Below are positions 36,864-44,427 of a DNA stretch of 64,000 bases, one piece after another (positions within the stretch are counted from its first letter, which is position 1; each line of letters opens with the position of its first letter). A program made the position numbers and the translations under genes. The notes beneath the pieces were generated by a model. That model had not been told where the DNA came from and made no database searches. It was given only the letters and a program-made list of their open reading frames with translations. This DNA comes from Cohnella sp. GbtcB17 (lineage in GTDB: Bacteria; Bacillota; Bacilli; Paenibacillales; Paenibacillaceae): assembly GCF_019091135.1 (NCBI RefSeq), contig NZ_JAGXJW010000043.1, forward strand, positions 1-64,000, in the 5' to 3' direction.

Positions 36864-37283
36864 ATGAGCGTGCCATGGCGATGGAATTTGGGGTTCGCAA
36901 TTTTCGGAGCCGTCCTGGTGTTCTTGATCTCATCGTCCAGCAATCCGCCGCTCACTTCGCTCGTGCGGGGCCTGTACGCCTTCCTTGCGTTCGGCTTGCT
37001 CGGCCTGTTCGCCCGCATCGTTCTTCAGCAGCTGCTGCAGCCCGCCAAGACGCTTGGCGGAGACAAGGAGCGAGCGGAAGAGGAGCGAGGAATCGTTTTG
37101 GACGTGACGACGCCTACCGAAGACGACGAATCTCTCTCCCGGCTTATGCGGGAGCAATGGACGGGCAGCGAAGAGCCGCAATCTGCCGGCTTCGAGCCGC
37201 TTAAGCCCCCAAGGCTCGTGTCGATCGACGACCCGAATCCGGAACAAGTCGCACAGGCGATCCGGCGCCTGAACGACGATTAA
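36864..37283 (+). CDS. Uncharacterised two-helix membrane protein between cheD and sigD
   Basis: I do not recognise a family. The 139-residue protein has two membrane segments (about 7-23 and 36-56) followed by an acidic, disordered cytoplasmic-type tail with 'SIDDPNPEQVAQAIRRLNDD' at the C-terminus. It starts two bases after the cheD stop and 16 bases before sigD, so it is part of the operon. B. subtilis has no gene at this exact place. A motility-linked role is inferred only from position. Confidence 0.75.
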   Translation: MSVPWRWNLGFAIFGAVLVFLISSSSNPPLTSLVRGLYAFLAFGLLGLFARIVLQQLLQPAKTLGGDKERAEEERGIVLDVTTPTEDDESLSRLMREQWTGSEEPQSAGFEPLKPPRLVSIDDPNPEQVAQAIRRLNDD

Positions 37284-37299
37284 GGAAGGTGATGCAGCG

Positions 37300-38085
37300 A
37301 TGGCAGAACCCAAAAGTTCAAAGCTGTCCCATTACGACCTGTGGTGCCGCTGGAAAGAGGAAGGCGACACCGAAGCTAAAAAAGACTTGATCGAAAAGTA
37401 CATTCCGCTCGTCGATTACGTATCCAGCCGCATGGCGGCCGGATTGCCCAAAAACGTATCCAAGGACGATCTGGTCAGCAACGGTTCGATGGGTCTGATC
37501 GACGCAATCGAAAAATTCGATCATCTGCGGGGGCTGCAGTTCGAAACGTACGCTTCCTGGCGCATTCGCGGATCGATCATCGACGGGCTTCGGCAGGGCG
37601 ATTGGGTGCCGCGGTCCGTCCGGGACAAAGCGAAAAAAATGGAAGATGCATACGCCGTCCTCGAGCAGCGGAACTTGCGCTCCGCCACCGACGAAGAGAT
37701 ATGCAGCTATTTAAATATAACGGACAGAGAATTCCAGCAAATGCTTCAGGAGGTCGCCGTCGCGACGATCGGTTCGCTCGAAGAGCCCATTCGCGAGGAG
37801 GACGCCGAGACGCGCATGTCGCTGCTCGTGGACGACAAGGCGCAGAGCCCGGAGTCCAAGGTGCACGAAACGTATTTGCGAGACTCTCTCGCGGCCGGCA
37901 TCGACAAGCTCACGCCGAAGGAGCGAACGGTCGTCTCGCTGTTTTACTACGAGGATCTGTCCCTTAGCGAGATCGCCGAGGTGATGTCCTTGTCGCCTTC
38001 CCGGATCTCGCAGCTTCATTCCAAAGCGATCCTGCGGCTGCGCGGCGCTCTCGGCAAGCAAAGAGACCAATTGCTCCAAAAATGA
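37300..38085 (+). CDS. sigD: RNA polymerase sigma factor SigD (FliA, sigma-28)
   Basis: SigD directs late flagellar, chemotaxis and autolysin genes. The 261-residue protein has region 2 with 'YIPLVDYVSSRMAAGLPKNV', 'KFDHLRGLQFETYASWRIRG' and 'SIIDGLRQGDWVPRSVRDKA', and region 4 with 'LTPKERTVVSLFYYEDLSLS' and 'EIAEVMSLSPSRISQLHSKA'. ATG 37300 follows AAGGAAGGTGATG. The position near the operon end is conserved with B. subtilis. No anti-sigma FlgM gene is in the window. Confidence 0.98.
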   Translation: MAEPKSSKLSHYDLWCRWKEEGDTEAKKDLIEKYIPLVDYVSSRMAAGLPKNVSKDDLVSNGSMGLIDAIEKFDHLRGLQFETYASWRIRGSIIDGLRQGDWVPRSVRDKAKKMEDAYAVLEQRNLRSATDEEICSYLNITDREFQQMLQEVAVATIGSLEEPIREEDAETRMSLLVDDKAQSPESKVHETYLRDSLAAGIDKLTPKERTVVSLFYYEDLSLSEIAEVMSLSPSRISQLHSKAILRLRGALGKQRDQLLQK

Positions 38086-38106
38086 AACCGGAGAGGAGGA
38101 TTTATT

Positions 38107-39516
38107 ATGCAGGGGAAAGAGGCGTTTGCGATCGATCAGCTCTTCCAGGTCAAAATTTCGGAAGACCGCATGACGGCCAGTCTGATGATTAAGCCGATCG
38201 AGGACGCGAAAGGGGCGACCGTCTTGCAGCTTGAGGCGCTGCTCGCGTCCGCAGGCGTCCGCTACGGCATTCGGCAGGAGCTGCTGGCTCAAATCGCCGA
38301 AAATCCGCAAGCGTATTTTTATACCGACAATGTCGTTGCGGTCGGTCTGCAGCCGACGCCGGGCGTCAATGGCTACGTCAAAGTGTTGTTCGAGGATCAG
38401 GAGCGGAAGAGGCCGGCGGAGCGCGAAGACGGCAGCGTCGATTACAGGGAGATGAGGCAGCTCGCCAACGTCAAGACGGGCCAGCTGATCGCGACGCGGG
38501 TGCCTCCGCTCCCCGGCACGGCGGGAACGACGGTGACGGGAGAAACGGTCGCGCCCAAGGAAGGCAAGGAAGCGAACTTTAAGGTGGGGAAAAACGTCGT
38601 CGTTAATCCGGACAAGACGGCCATGTATGCGGCGATGGACGGACTCGTCACGTGGACGGACAAGGAAAAGCTGAACGTTTTTCCCGTCTTCGAAATCAAC
38701 GGCGACGTCGATTATCATACGGGCAACATCGACTTCGTGGGCACCGTCGTCATTCGCGGCAACGTGCTGACCGGATTTCGCGTCCGCGCATCGGGCGATA
38801 TTCGGGTCACCGGAGGCGTGGAAGGCGCGGAAATGGAGTCGGACGGCTCGATCGAGATTTCCGGCGGCATCATCGGCTCGGGCAAAGGCCACGTCAAAGC
38901 CGGGGTAGACGTCAAGTGCTCGTTCGTGCAGGAGAGCAACGTGACGGCGGGACAGGACGTACTCGTATCGCAGAGCATCATGCATTCGAACGTCCGGGCG
39001 GTTCGGAGCATTCGCTGCGAAGGCGCCAAAGGCTTGATCGTCGGCGGCCTGCTCCAGGCCGGAGACCTCGTCGTAGCGCGCACGATCGGCAATTCGATGT
39101 CCACGGTCACCTCCATCGAGGTGGGGCTTAAGCCCGAGCTGCGGCAGGAGCTGACGGATCTCAGGCAGCAAGTGCGTCAAATGTCCGAAAATTTGGATAA
39201 GACGGAAAAGGCGCTTGTGCTATTGGATCAGCTCGCCGCGGCGGGTCAGCTGTCCGCCGATCGGTTGGCGATGCGGATCAAGCTGAACTCGACGCGCAGA
39301 CAGGTGACCGAGGAGCTAAAGGCCGCCAAGGCGAATATTCTCGAGATCGAACGCACGCTCGAGGATACGGATCAGGCGAAGGTTAACGTTTTACATACGG
39401 TTTACGGCGGCACGAAAATCGTCATCGGACGCTACACGCGTTTTGTCAAGGACAGCGCCAAGCGAGTAACCTTCCGCTACGAAGACGGCGAGATCGCGAT
39501 GGCGACGCTGCTATAA
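38107..39516 (+). CDS. FapA-family (DUF342) polymer-forming protein
   Basis: This is a 469-residue DUF342/FapA protein. An N-terminal alpha/beta part leads to 'TRVPPLPGTAGTTVTGETVA'. A right-handed beta-helix follows (about 200-330), with repeats such as 'GNIDFVGTVVIRGNVLTGFR' and 'VRASGDIRVTGGVEGAEMES'. A coiled coil (about 335-425) comes before the short C-terminal strand region. In B. subtilis a DUF342 gene (ylxF-independent) is not in the fla/che operon, but in Paenibacillaceae it commonly follows sigD. The function is not established. It starts 22 bases after sigD with GGAGAGGAGG upstream. Confidence 0.85.
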   Translation: MQGKEAFAIDQLFQVKISEDRMTASLMIKPIEDAKGATVLQLEALLASAGVRYGIRQELLAQIAENPQAYFYTDNVVAVGLQPTPGVNGYVKVLFEDQERKRPAEREDGSVDYREMRQLANVKTGQLIATRVPPLPGTAGTTVTGETVAPKEGKEANFKVGKNVVVNPDKTAMYAAMDGLVTWTDKEKLNVFPVFEINGDVDYHTGNIDFVGTVVIRGNVLTGFRVRASGDIRVTGGVEGAEMESDGSIEISGGIIGSGKGHVKAGVDVKCSFVQESNVTAGQDVLVSQSIMHSNVRAVRSIRCEGAKGLIVGGLLQAGDLVVARTIGNSMSTVTSIEVGLKPELRQELTDLRQQVRQMSENLDKTEKALVLLDQLAAAGQLSADRLAMRIKLNSTRRQVTEELKAAKANILEIERTLEDTDQAKVNVLHTVYGGTKIVIGRYTRFVKDSAKRVTFRYEDGEIAMATLL

Positions 39517-39537
39517 TGCGATAGGAGGCGAACGGCC

Positions 39538-39861
39538 ATGAGCTACAAGCCGCTCGACGTGCAAACCTCGATTCCCCGTTCGATCGAATTAACGCCCCTG
39601 CAGGCTTCCCAGCAGCTTCGTCAGGCTGTCGACCAGGCCGCGCTCGGCGCGCAGGCCCAGAAGCTGGCCGAGCGCGACGCCAAGCGCAACGCCAAGTCGG
39701 AGGGCACCGGGCATAAGTCGATCTCGGACGAAGATGATCCGAAGGAAAGCCGCCAAAGGCGAGCTTCCGCGAAAAAAAAGCGGGCGGGCGAGCACGAGCC
39801 GAACGAGACGCATACGGCCGAACACCCTTACAAAGGACATCATATCGACCTGTCGCTATAG
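39538..39861 (+). CDS. Small uncharacterised flagellar-operon protein
   Basis: A 107-residue hydrophilic protein with no membrane segment. The N-terminus 'YKPLDVQTSIPRSIELTPLQ' and the C-terminal 'HPYKGHHIDLSL' look conserved in style, separated by a highly charged Lys/Arg/Glu-rich region likely to be disordered. It starts at ATG 39538 after ATAGGAGGCG. I cannot assign a function. Confidence 0.75.
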   Translation: MSYKPLDVQTSIPRSIELTPLQASQQLRQAVDQAALGAQAQKLAERDAKRNAKSEGTGHKSISDEDDPKESRQRRASAKKKRAGEHEPNETHTAEHPYKGHHIDLSL

Positions 39862-39879
39862 CATCGAAAGTGAGAGTGC

Positions 39880-40605
39880 ATGGAAATGGATCCGTGGGTT
39901 ACGCTCGTAATCGCCGGGGCCGCGATCGCGGGTTACGGCTGGCTAAAGCCCGAACCGAAGGCGCAGGCAGCCTCGATCGTCAACGAAGAAGCGTATGACC
40001 GGCTGCTCGAAGACCTGGAGACGGAAAATCGCGAGCTTGTGGACGCGGTGGCGGCCTTCAAGCGGGAGCAGGACGATACGGTGAGCCGTCTCGGCCGGCG
40101 CATTCGGGAGCTCGAGCGACAGATGGAGGATGCTGCCGCATTCAGAAGGGCGGACGCCTTCGGTCGAGATGAGCTTGCCGCGGCGAAAGAGATCGCGGGG
40201 CAGGGACTGACGGCGCGGTCCGCTTCCGCAGCGCTGCGACAGGAGGCACCGGATAACGGGACCAAGACGGATTCGCCCGGAGGCGGCTACGCGGACGTGG
40301 CGAATTCTTCCTCGCAGGCGGAGAGCGCCCTCCCTGCGCAAGCAGGCAAGGCTTCGGCAGCGGGGAGTGCGGGCGCGGGCGACGGCTCGCTTCACAGCGG
40401 CAAAGCGGCCGCTATCGAAGCGTCGGCGGACAACGGCGACGGCGCGACCGGCAGGCCGGCAGCCATCCGCGATCGCTATGCGGAGCTGCTTGAGCTGCAC
40501 GAGCGGGGACGTTCGGTGGAGCAAATCGCGAAGGCGATGAACATGAACAAGGGCGAAGTGCAGCTTATTTTGCAGCTCGCCAAGCGGGAGGCGAACCGGC
40601 CATGA
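39880..40605 (+). CDS. SwrB-like membrane-anchored protein with C-terminal helix-turn-helix-like segment
   Basis: A 241-residue protein with an N-terminal membrane helix (about 6-22), a coiled coil (about 38-95), an Ala/Ser/Gly-rich linker, and a C-terminal segment 'YAELLELHERGRSVEQIAKA' followed by 'MNMNKGEVQLILQLAKRE'. This arrangement and position (after sigD, before rpsB) resemble SwrB (YlxL) of B. subtilis, which activates flagellar export assembly. The identity is an inference from architecture; SwrB is shorter (about 167 residues). It overlaps the next gene by four bases. Confidence 0.7.
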   Translation: MEMDPWVTLVIAGAAIAGYGWLKPEPKAQAASIVNEEAYDRLLEDLETENRELVDAVAAFKREQDDTVSRLGRRIRELERQMEDAAAFRRADAFGRDELAAAKEIAGQGLTARSASAALRQEAPDNGTKTDSPGGGYADVANSSSQAESALPAQAGKASAAGSAGAGDGSLHSGKAAAIEASADNGDGATGRPAAIRDRYAELLELHERGRSVEQIAKAMNMNKGEVQLILQLAKREANRP

Positions 40606-41192
40606 ACACGCGCCGCGCGCTGCTGGTCGGCCTCGGCGTCGGCCTGATGGCCGGCTCGGCCTTGCTGCAACTGATGAATTACGGACAAGATTTAAGCGAA
40701 GGCACGACGATGCCCGTAGAGCTCACGGTCGACCAGCTTCAGAAGCAGGCCGAAGGAAAGGGCTTCGCGATGTACAAACTGAGCGAGCCGATGTATACGC
40801 AGGCGCAGCTCGATGCGGCGGCCGCGAAGGCCAAGGAGGATGCGCTGGCTGCCGCGGCCGCGAAGTCCGGGCAAGCTACCGGCGACACACCTGCGCCATC
40901 GAGCGTGTCTTCGCCTTCAAGCACGCCTGCGCCGAGCGCATCCGCATCACCCGCGCCTGCCGAGACGGCGCCCGCCGTCAAAGAGCGGCTCGGGCTTTAC
41001 GTCGCGGCCGGCGATTCGCTTGAGAAGGTCGCGACCGGCCTGAAGGCGCTCGGCGTCATTCGGGACAAAGCGGCCTTTATCAAGGCAGCCAAGCCATACA
41101 GCGGCAAAATGCGGGTCGGCCTGAGCGTGTTCGAAGGACAAGCAACGTACGACGAGATCGTCGCGGAGCTGCTTCGTGACAAAAACAAATAA
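40602..41192 (+). CDS. Membrane-anchored protein with YceG/MltG-like LysM subdomain
   Basis: A 196-residue protein with an N-terminal membrane helix or signal anchor (about 5-24), a Ser/Ala/Pro-rich extracytoplasmic spacer (about 85-125), and a C-terminal domain 'LGLYVAAGDSLEKVATGLKA' plus 'LGVIRDKAAFIKAAKPYSGK', which resembles the LysM-like N-terminal subdomain of the endolytic transglycosylase MltG. The catalytic half of MltG is absent, so it is probably a cell-wall-binding protein, not an enzyme. It closes the fla/che operon. Confidence 0.65.
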   Translation: MNTRRALLVGLGVGLMAGSALLQLMNYGQDLSEGTTMPVELTVDQLQKQAEGKGFAMYKLSEPMYTQAQLDAAAAKAKEDALAAAAAKSGQATGDTPAPSSVSSPSSTPAPSASASPAPAETAPAVKERLGLYVAAGDSLEKVATGLKALGVIRDKAAFIKAAKPYSGKMRVGLSVFEGQATYDEIVAELLRDKNK

Positions 41193-41199
41193 GACGGCC

Positions 41200-41261
41200 G
41201 CGCCTGCCCGCAAGGCGGCGGCCGAACGGATGGCCGGCTTGTGTTGCAAGCCGGCCATCCG
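41200..41261 (+). terminator. Tandem hairpins ending the fla/che operon
   Basis: The first hairpin GGCCGCGCCT / AGGCGGCGGCC (about 41200-41224) is imperfect. The second is a perfect 14-bp stem CGGATGGCCGGCTT (41227-41240) / AAGCCGGCCATCCG (41248-41261), loop GTGTTGC. The downstream T content is modest (TATGTTATATTGTT). The second loop contains the -35 box of the rpsB promoter. Confidence 0.75.
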
Positions 41262-41272
41262 TATGTTATATT
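41244..41272 (+). promoter_or_regulatory. Probable SigA promoter of rpsB
   Basis: TTGCAA (41244-41249) and TATATT (41267-41272) are separated by exactly 17 bases. The -35 box lies in the loop and 3' arm of the preceding terminator hairpin. Transcription would start near 41279, giving an rpsB leader of about 125 bases with a small hairpin (CGGTGTG / CACGCCG, 41279-41300). Confidence 0.7.
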
Positions 41273-41403
41273 GTTAAACGGTGTGAAAAAACGCACGCCG
41301 TTCAATTCCGTCAGCGGTGCTTCGCAAACGCGAAGTTCTGGCGGGAAGCGCGAACCGGCGGAGGAGATTCACGATCCAAAACCATACGGAGGTGCAAGTT
41401 AAA

Positions 41404-42102
41404 ATGGCAGTTATTTCGATGAAGCAGCTTCTCGAAGCTGGCGTACACTTCGGTCACCAAACGCGTCGCTGGAACCCGAAGATGGACAAGTACATCTTTA
41501 CCGAACGGAACGGCATCTACATCATCGACCTGCAAAAGACGGTCAAGAAAGTCGACGAAGCGTACAACTTCGTTCGCCAGCTCGGCGAGCAAGGCGGCAC
41601 GATGCTGTTCGTCGGCACGAAGAAGCAAGCGCAGGATTCCGTCAAGGAAGAAGCGGAGCGCAGCGGCCAGTTCTACATCAACCAACGTTGGCTCGGCGGC
41701 ACGCTGACCAACTTCTCCACGATTCAAAAGCGTACGGATCGTCTGCACCAGCTCGACAAGTGGGAGCAGGACGGCACGTTCGAAGTGTTGCCGAAGAAGG
41801 AAGTCATCATCCTTCGCAAGGAAAAAGAGCGCCTCGAGAAGTTCCTCGGCGGCATCAAGCATATGCGCAGACTGCCTGACGCGCTGTTCATCATCGACCC
41901 GCGCAAGGAGCGCATCGCCGTTGCCGAAGCGCGCAAGCTGGGTATCCCCATCGTCGGCATCGTCGACACGAACTGCGATCCGGACGAGATCGACTACGTC
42001 ATTCCCGGCAACGACGACGCGATCCGCGCCGTTAAGCTGCTGACGAGCAAGATGGCCGACGCCATCGTCGAATCCCGCCAAGGCGAAGAAACGACCGCCT
42101 AA
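41404..42102 (+). CDS. rpsB: 30S ribosomal protein S2
   Basis: S2 binds the 30S head-body junction. ATG 41404 after GGAGGTGCAAG gives 232 residues; the frame is open upstream without a binding site. 'QLLEAGVHFGHQTRRWNPKM' is the S2 signature 1, with 'RWLGGTLTNFSTIQKR' and 'PDALFIIDPRKERIAVAEAR' further on. It has its own promoter and is followed by a terminator before tsf. Confidence 0.99.
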   Translation: MAVISMKQLLEAGVHFGHQTRRWNPKMDKYIFTERNGIYIIDLQKTVKKVDEAYNFVRQLGEQGGTMLFVGTKKQAQDSVKEEAERSGQFYINQRWLGGTLTNFSTIQKRTDRLHQLDKWEQDGTFEVLPKKEVIILRKEKERLEKFLGGIKHMRRLPDALFIIDPRKERIAVAEARKLGIPIVGIVDTNCDPDEIDYVIPGNDDAIRAVKLLTSKMADAIVESRQGEETTA

Positions 42103-42131
42103 GCCAGCCGTTTTTACAGCAATGCGAGCTC

Positions 42132-42171
42132 AAGGGTGGTCAGAAGAGAACCTTCTCACCGCCCTTTTTTT
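42132..42171 (+). terminator. Terminator/attenuator between rpsB and tsf
   Basis: A 15-bp stem AAGGGTGGTCAGAAG / CTTCTCACCGCCCTT with one mismatch and one G-T pair, loop AGAAC, is followed by seven Ts. It lies in the 141-base rpsB-tsf gap and probably reduces read-through so that S2 is made in excess over EF-Ts. Confidence 0.9.
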
Positions 42172-42243
42172 GAAAAAACATAAACCAATCGACAGCCGTC
42201 CGCGCGACAAGCGTCCGGCGGCCACATACCAGGAGGGAATCCC

Positions 42244-42894
42244 ATGGCAGTTAACGCAGCAGACGTAAAAGCGCTCCGCGAAAGAACGGGAGCGGGCATG
42301 TTGGATTGCAAAAAGGCGCTTGAGGAAGCCGGCGGCGACATCGCGAAGGCAGCCGACCTGCTCCGCGAGAAGGGTCTTGCCGCAGCGGCGAAGAAGGGCG
42401 ACCGCGTCGCTACCGAGGGCCGCGTAGAATCTTACATCCACGGCGCAGGCCGCATCGGCGTGCTCGTCGAAGTCAACTGCGAGACCGACTTCGTCGCCAT
42501 GACCGATCAGTTCAAGGAACTGGTGCGCGACATCGCGATGCATATCGCAGCTGCCAACCCGCTGGTCGTTCGCCGCGAAGAAGTTCAACAAGCCGACCTG
42601 GACAAGGAAGCCGAGATTCTTCGCAACCAGGCGCTGAACGAAGGCAAGCCGGAGAAGATCGTCGAAAAGATCGTCGAAGGCCGTCTGAACAAGTACTACG
42701 AAGAAAACGTACTGCTTGAGCAAGCGTTCGTTAAAGATCCGGACAAGACGATCCAAACGCTGCTCAACGAGAAGATCTCCACGATCGGCGAGCAAATCTC
42801 GATCCGCCGCTTCGTTCGCTTCGAGCTCGGCGAAGGTCTCGAGAAGAAGCAAGACAACTTCGTCGAAGAAGTTATGGCGCAAGTCAAAGTTTAA
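42244..42894 (+). CDS. tsf: Elongation factor Ts
   Basis: EF-Ts exchanges GDP for GTP on EF-Tu. It is a 216-residue short form. The UBA-like N-terminus 'VKALRERTGAGMLDCKKALE' and the core 'VEVNCETDFVAMTDQFKELV' with the EF-Tu-contacting TDFV are intact. B. subtilis EF-Ts is about 290 residues; this one lacks part of the second subdomain, as in some Bacillota. ATG 42244 follows CAGGAGGGAATCCC. Confidence 0.98.
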   Translation: MAVNAADVKALRERTGAGMLDCKKALEEAGGDIAKAADLLREKGLAAAAKKGDRVATEGRVESYIHGAGRIGVLVEVNCETDFVAMTDQFKELVRDIAMHIAAANPLVVRREEVQQADLDKEAEILRNQALNEGKPEKIVEKIVEGRLNKYYEENVLLEQAFVKDPDKTIQTLLNEKISTIGEQISIRRFVRFELGEGLEKKQDNFVEEVMAQVKV

Positions 42895-42905
42895 TCGGAA
42901 TGTCA

Positions 42906-42931
42906 GGGGGACACGCGGTGTTCCCTTTTTT
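42906..42931 (+). terminator. Terminator/attenuator between tsf and pyrH
   Basis: An eight-base stem GGGGACAC / GTGTTCCC (one G-T pair) with a three-base loop is followed by six Ts. It ends tsf transcription or attenuates read-through into pyrH. Confidence 0.82.
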
Positions 42932-42957
42932 AAAGAGCGCTTAACGATCAGGTTCGC

Positions 42958-42975
42958 CGGGAAGCGCGCTTCCCG
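42958..42975 (+). repeat. 18-bp perfect palindrome upstream of pyrH
   Basis: CGGGAAGCGCGCTTCCCG is its own reverse complement. It has no loop, so it is more like a dimeric protein site than an RNA hairpin. It lies 32 bases before the pyrH start. No -35/-10 pair was assigned next to it. Confidence 0.45.
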
Positions 42976-43006
42976 CACAGAAATCGACCAGGTGGAGGTA
43001 CTAACG

Positions 43007-43735
43007 TTGAATCGACCCGTCTACAAACGCGTGGTGTTGAAGGTAAGCGGAGAGTCGTTGTCCGGATCGACCGGTTACGGGATCGACGCAACGACGATCG
43101 TCTCGATCGCCGAACAAATCAAGGAAGTCGTGGCGCTTGGCGTAGAAGTCGCCATCGTATGCGGAGGCGGCAACATCTGGCGCGGCATCTCGGGCAGCCA
43201 GAAGGGCATTGATCGCGCGACGGCCGACTACATGGGAATGCTGGCGACAGTGATGAATTCGCTTGCCTTGCAGGACGCGCTGGAACAGATCGATGTGCCG
43301 ACTCGCGTACAATCCTCCATTGCCATGCAGCAAATCGCAGAGCCGTACATTCGCCGCCGGGCGATTCGACATCTGGAGAAGGGCCGCGTCGTCATTTTCG
43401 CATCGGGCACGGGCAACCCGTTTTTCTCGACCGATACGACGGCCGCGCTGCGGGCCGCGGAGATCGAAGCCGAAGTCATCTTGATGGCCAAAAACAAAGT
43501 CGACGGCGTCTACAGCGCCGATCCGTTCAAGGACCCGACGGCGGAGAAGTACGAGCAGCTGACGTATCTCGACGTACTTAACAAAAATTTGGGCGTCATG
43601 GATTCGACGGCGTCCTCGCTGTGCATGGACAACAACATTCCGCTTCTCGTCTTCGCGATTACCGAGCCGGGCAACATCAAGCGCGCGGTGCTGGGCGAGA
43701 AAATCGGAACAATCGTCAAGGGGAGCGTGAACTAA
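43007..43735 (+). CDS. pyrH: UMP kinase
   Basis: PyrH phosphorylates UMP to UDP, the committed kinase step toward UTP and CTP. TTG 43007 follows GGTGGAGGT, giving 242 residues. The amino-acid kinase fold motifs are 'RVVLKVSGESLSG', 'VCGGGNIWRGISGSQKGIDR' and 'IFASGTGNPFFSTDTTAALR', with 'VMDSTASSLCMDNNIPLLVF' near the end. frr begins on the next base. Confidence 0.98.
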   Translation: MNRPVYKRVVLKVSGESLSGSTGYGIDATTIVSIAEQIKEVVALGVEVAIVCGGGNIWRGISGSQKGIDRATADYMGMLATVMNSLALQDALEQIDVPTRVQSSIAMQQIAEPYIRRRAIRHLEKGRVVIFASGTGNPFFSTDTTAALRAAEIEAEVILMAKNKVDGVYSADPFKDPTAEKYEQLTYLDVLNKNLGVMDSTASSLCMDNNIPLLVFAITEPGNIKRAVLGEKIGTIVKGSVN

Positions 43736-44290
43736 GTGCCTCAAACGATCAAGAAGAACGCCGAAGAACGGATGGAAAAAGCGCTGGCCGCCCTGCGCCG
43801 CGACTTGTCTACGCTGCGTGCCGGACGCGCATCCGCAGCGATGCTCGACCGCGTGCAAGCAGAGTACTACGGCGCGCTCACGCCGGTTAACCAGCTCGGC
43901 ACGATCAACACGCCGGATTCCCGCACGCTGATCATTCAGCCGTGGGACAAGTCGGCGCTGGCCGCGATCGAAAAAGCGATACTCAAGTCGGACGTCGGGC
44001 TGACCCCGGCGAACGACGGCACGATCATTCGGCTGAACATCCCGCCGTTGACCGAAGAGCGCCGCGCGGACCTCGTCAAGTCGACCAAAAAATTCGGCGA
44101 AGAAGCGAAAGTTGCCATCCGCAACATTCGCCGCGACGCGAACGACGACATCAAGAAGAAGGAAAAAGGCGAGATCTCCGAAGACGAATCCCGCCGCCAT
44201 CAGGACGATATCCAGAAATCGACGGACCGTTTCGTCGCCGAGGTGGACAAAATATTGGCCGCCAAAGAAAAAGAGATCATGGAAGTTTAA
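43736..44290 (+). CDS. frr: Ribosome recycling factor
   Basis: RRF splits post-termination ribosomes together with EF-G. The 184-residue protein starts at GTG 43736 immediately after the pyrH stop; AAGGGGAGCG is in the end of pyrH. 'LRRDLSTLRAGRASAAMLDR' and 'LNIPPLTEERRADLVKSTKK' are the family signatures. Confidence 0.98.
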   Translation: MPQTIKKNAEERMEKALAALRRDLSTLRAGRASAAMLDRVQAEYYGALTPVNQLGTINTPDSRTLIIQPWDKSALAAIEKAILKSDVGLTPANDGTIIRLNIPPLTEERRADLVKSTKKFGEEAKVAIRNIRRDANDDIKKKEKGEISEDESRRHQDDIQKSTDRFVAEVDKILAAKEKEIMEV

Positions 44291-44298
44291 GTTTTCGA

Positions 44299-44400
44299 CC
44301 GGCCCCTCCGAAAGGTGGGGTTCGTTTGAATTTTGGGGATCCTCCCCTATGAACTTCTGTCAAGCCCAGACGCGCAGCCCCACTCGGTGGGGCTATTTAA
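44299..44400 (+). terminator. Three small hairpins between frr and uppS
   Basis: CCCCTCC-GAAA-GGTGGGG (about 44305-44322, one mismatch), GGGGA-TCC-TCCCC (about 44335-44348) and the perfect AGCCCCAC-TCG-GTGGGGCT (44377-44395) lie in tandem. Only the last is followed by T/A-rich sequence (ATTTAA). Termination strength is doubtful. Confidence 0.5.
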
Positions 44401-44427
44401 TGGTCGCTAAATCCAGGGGGAACAGCC

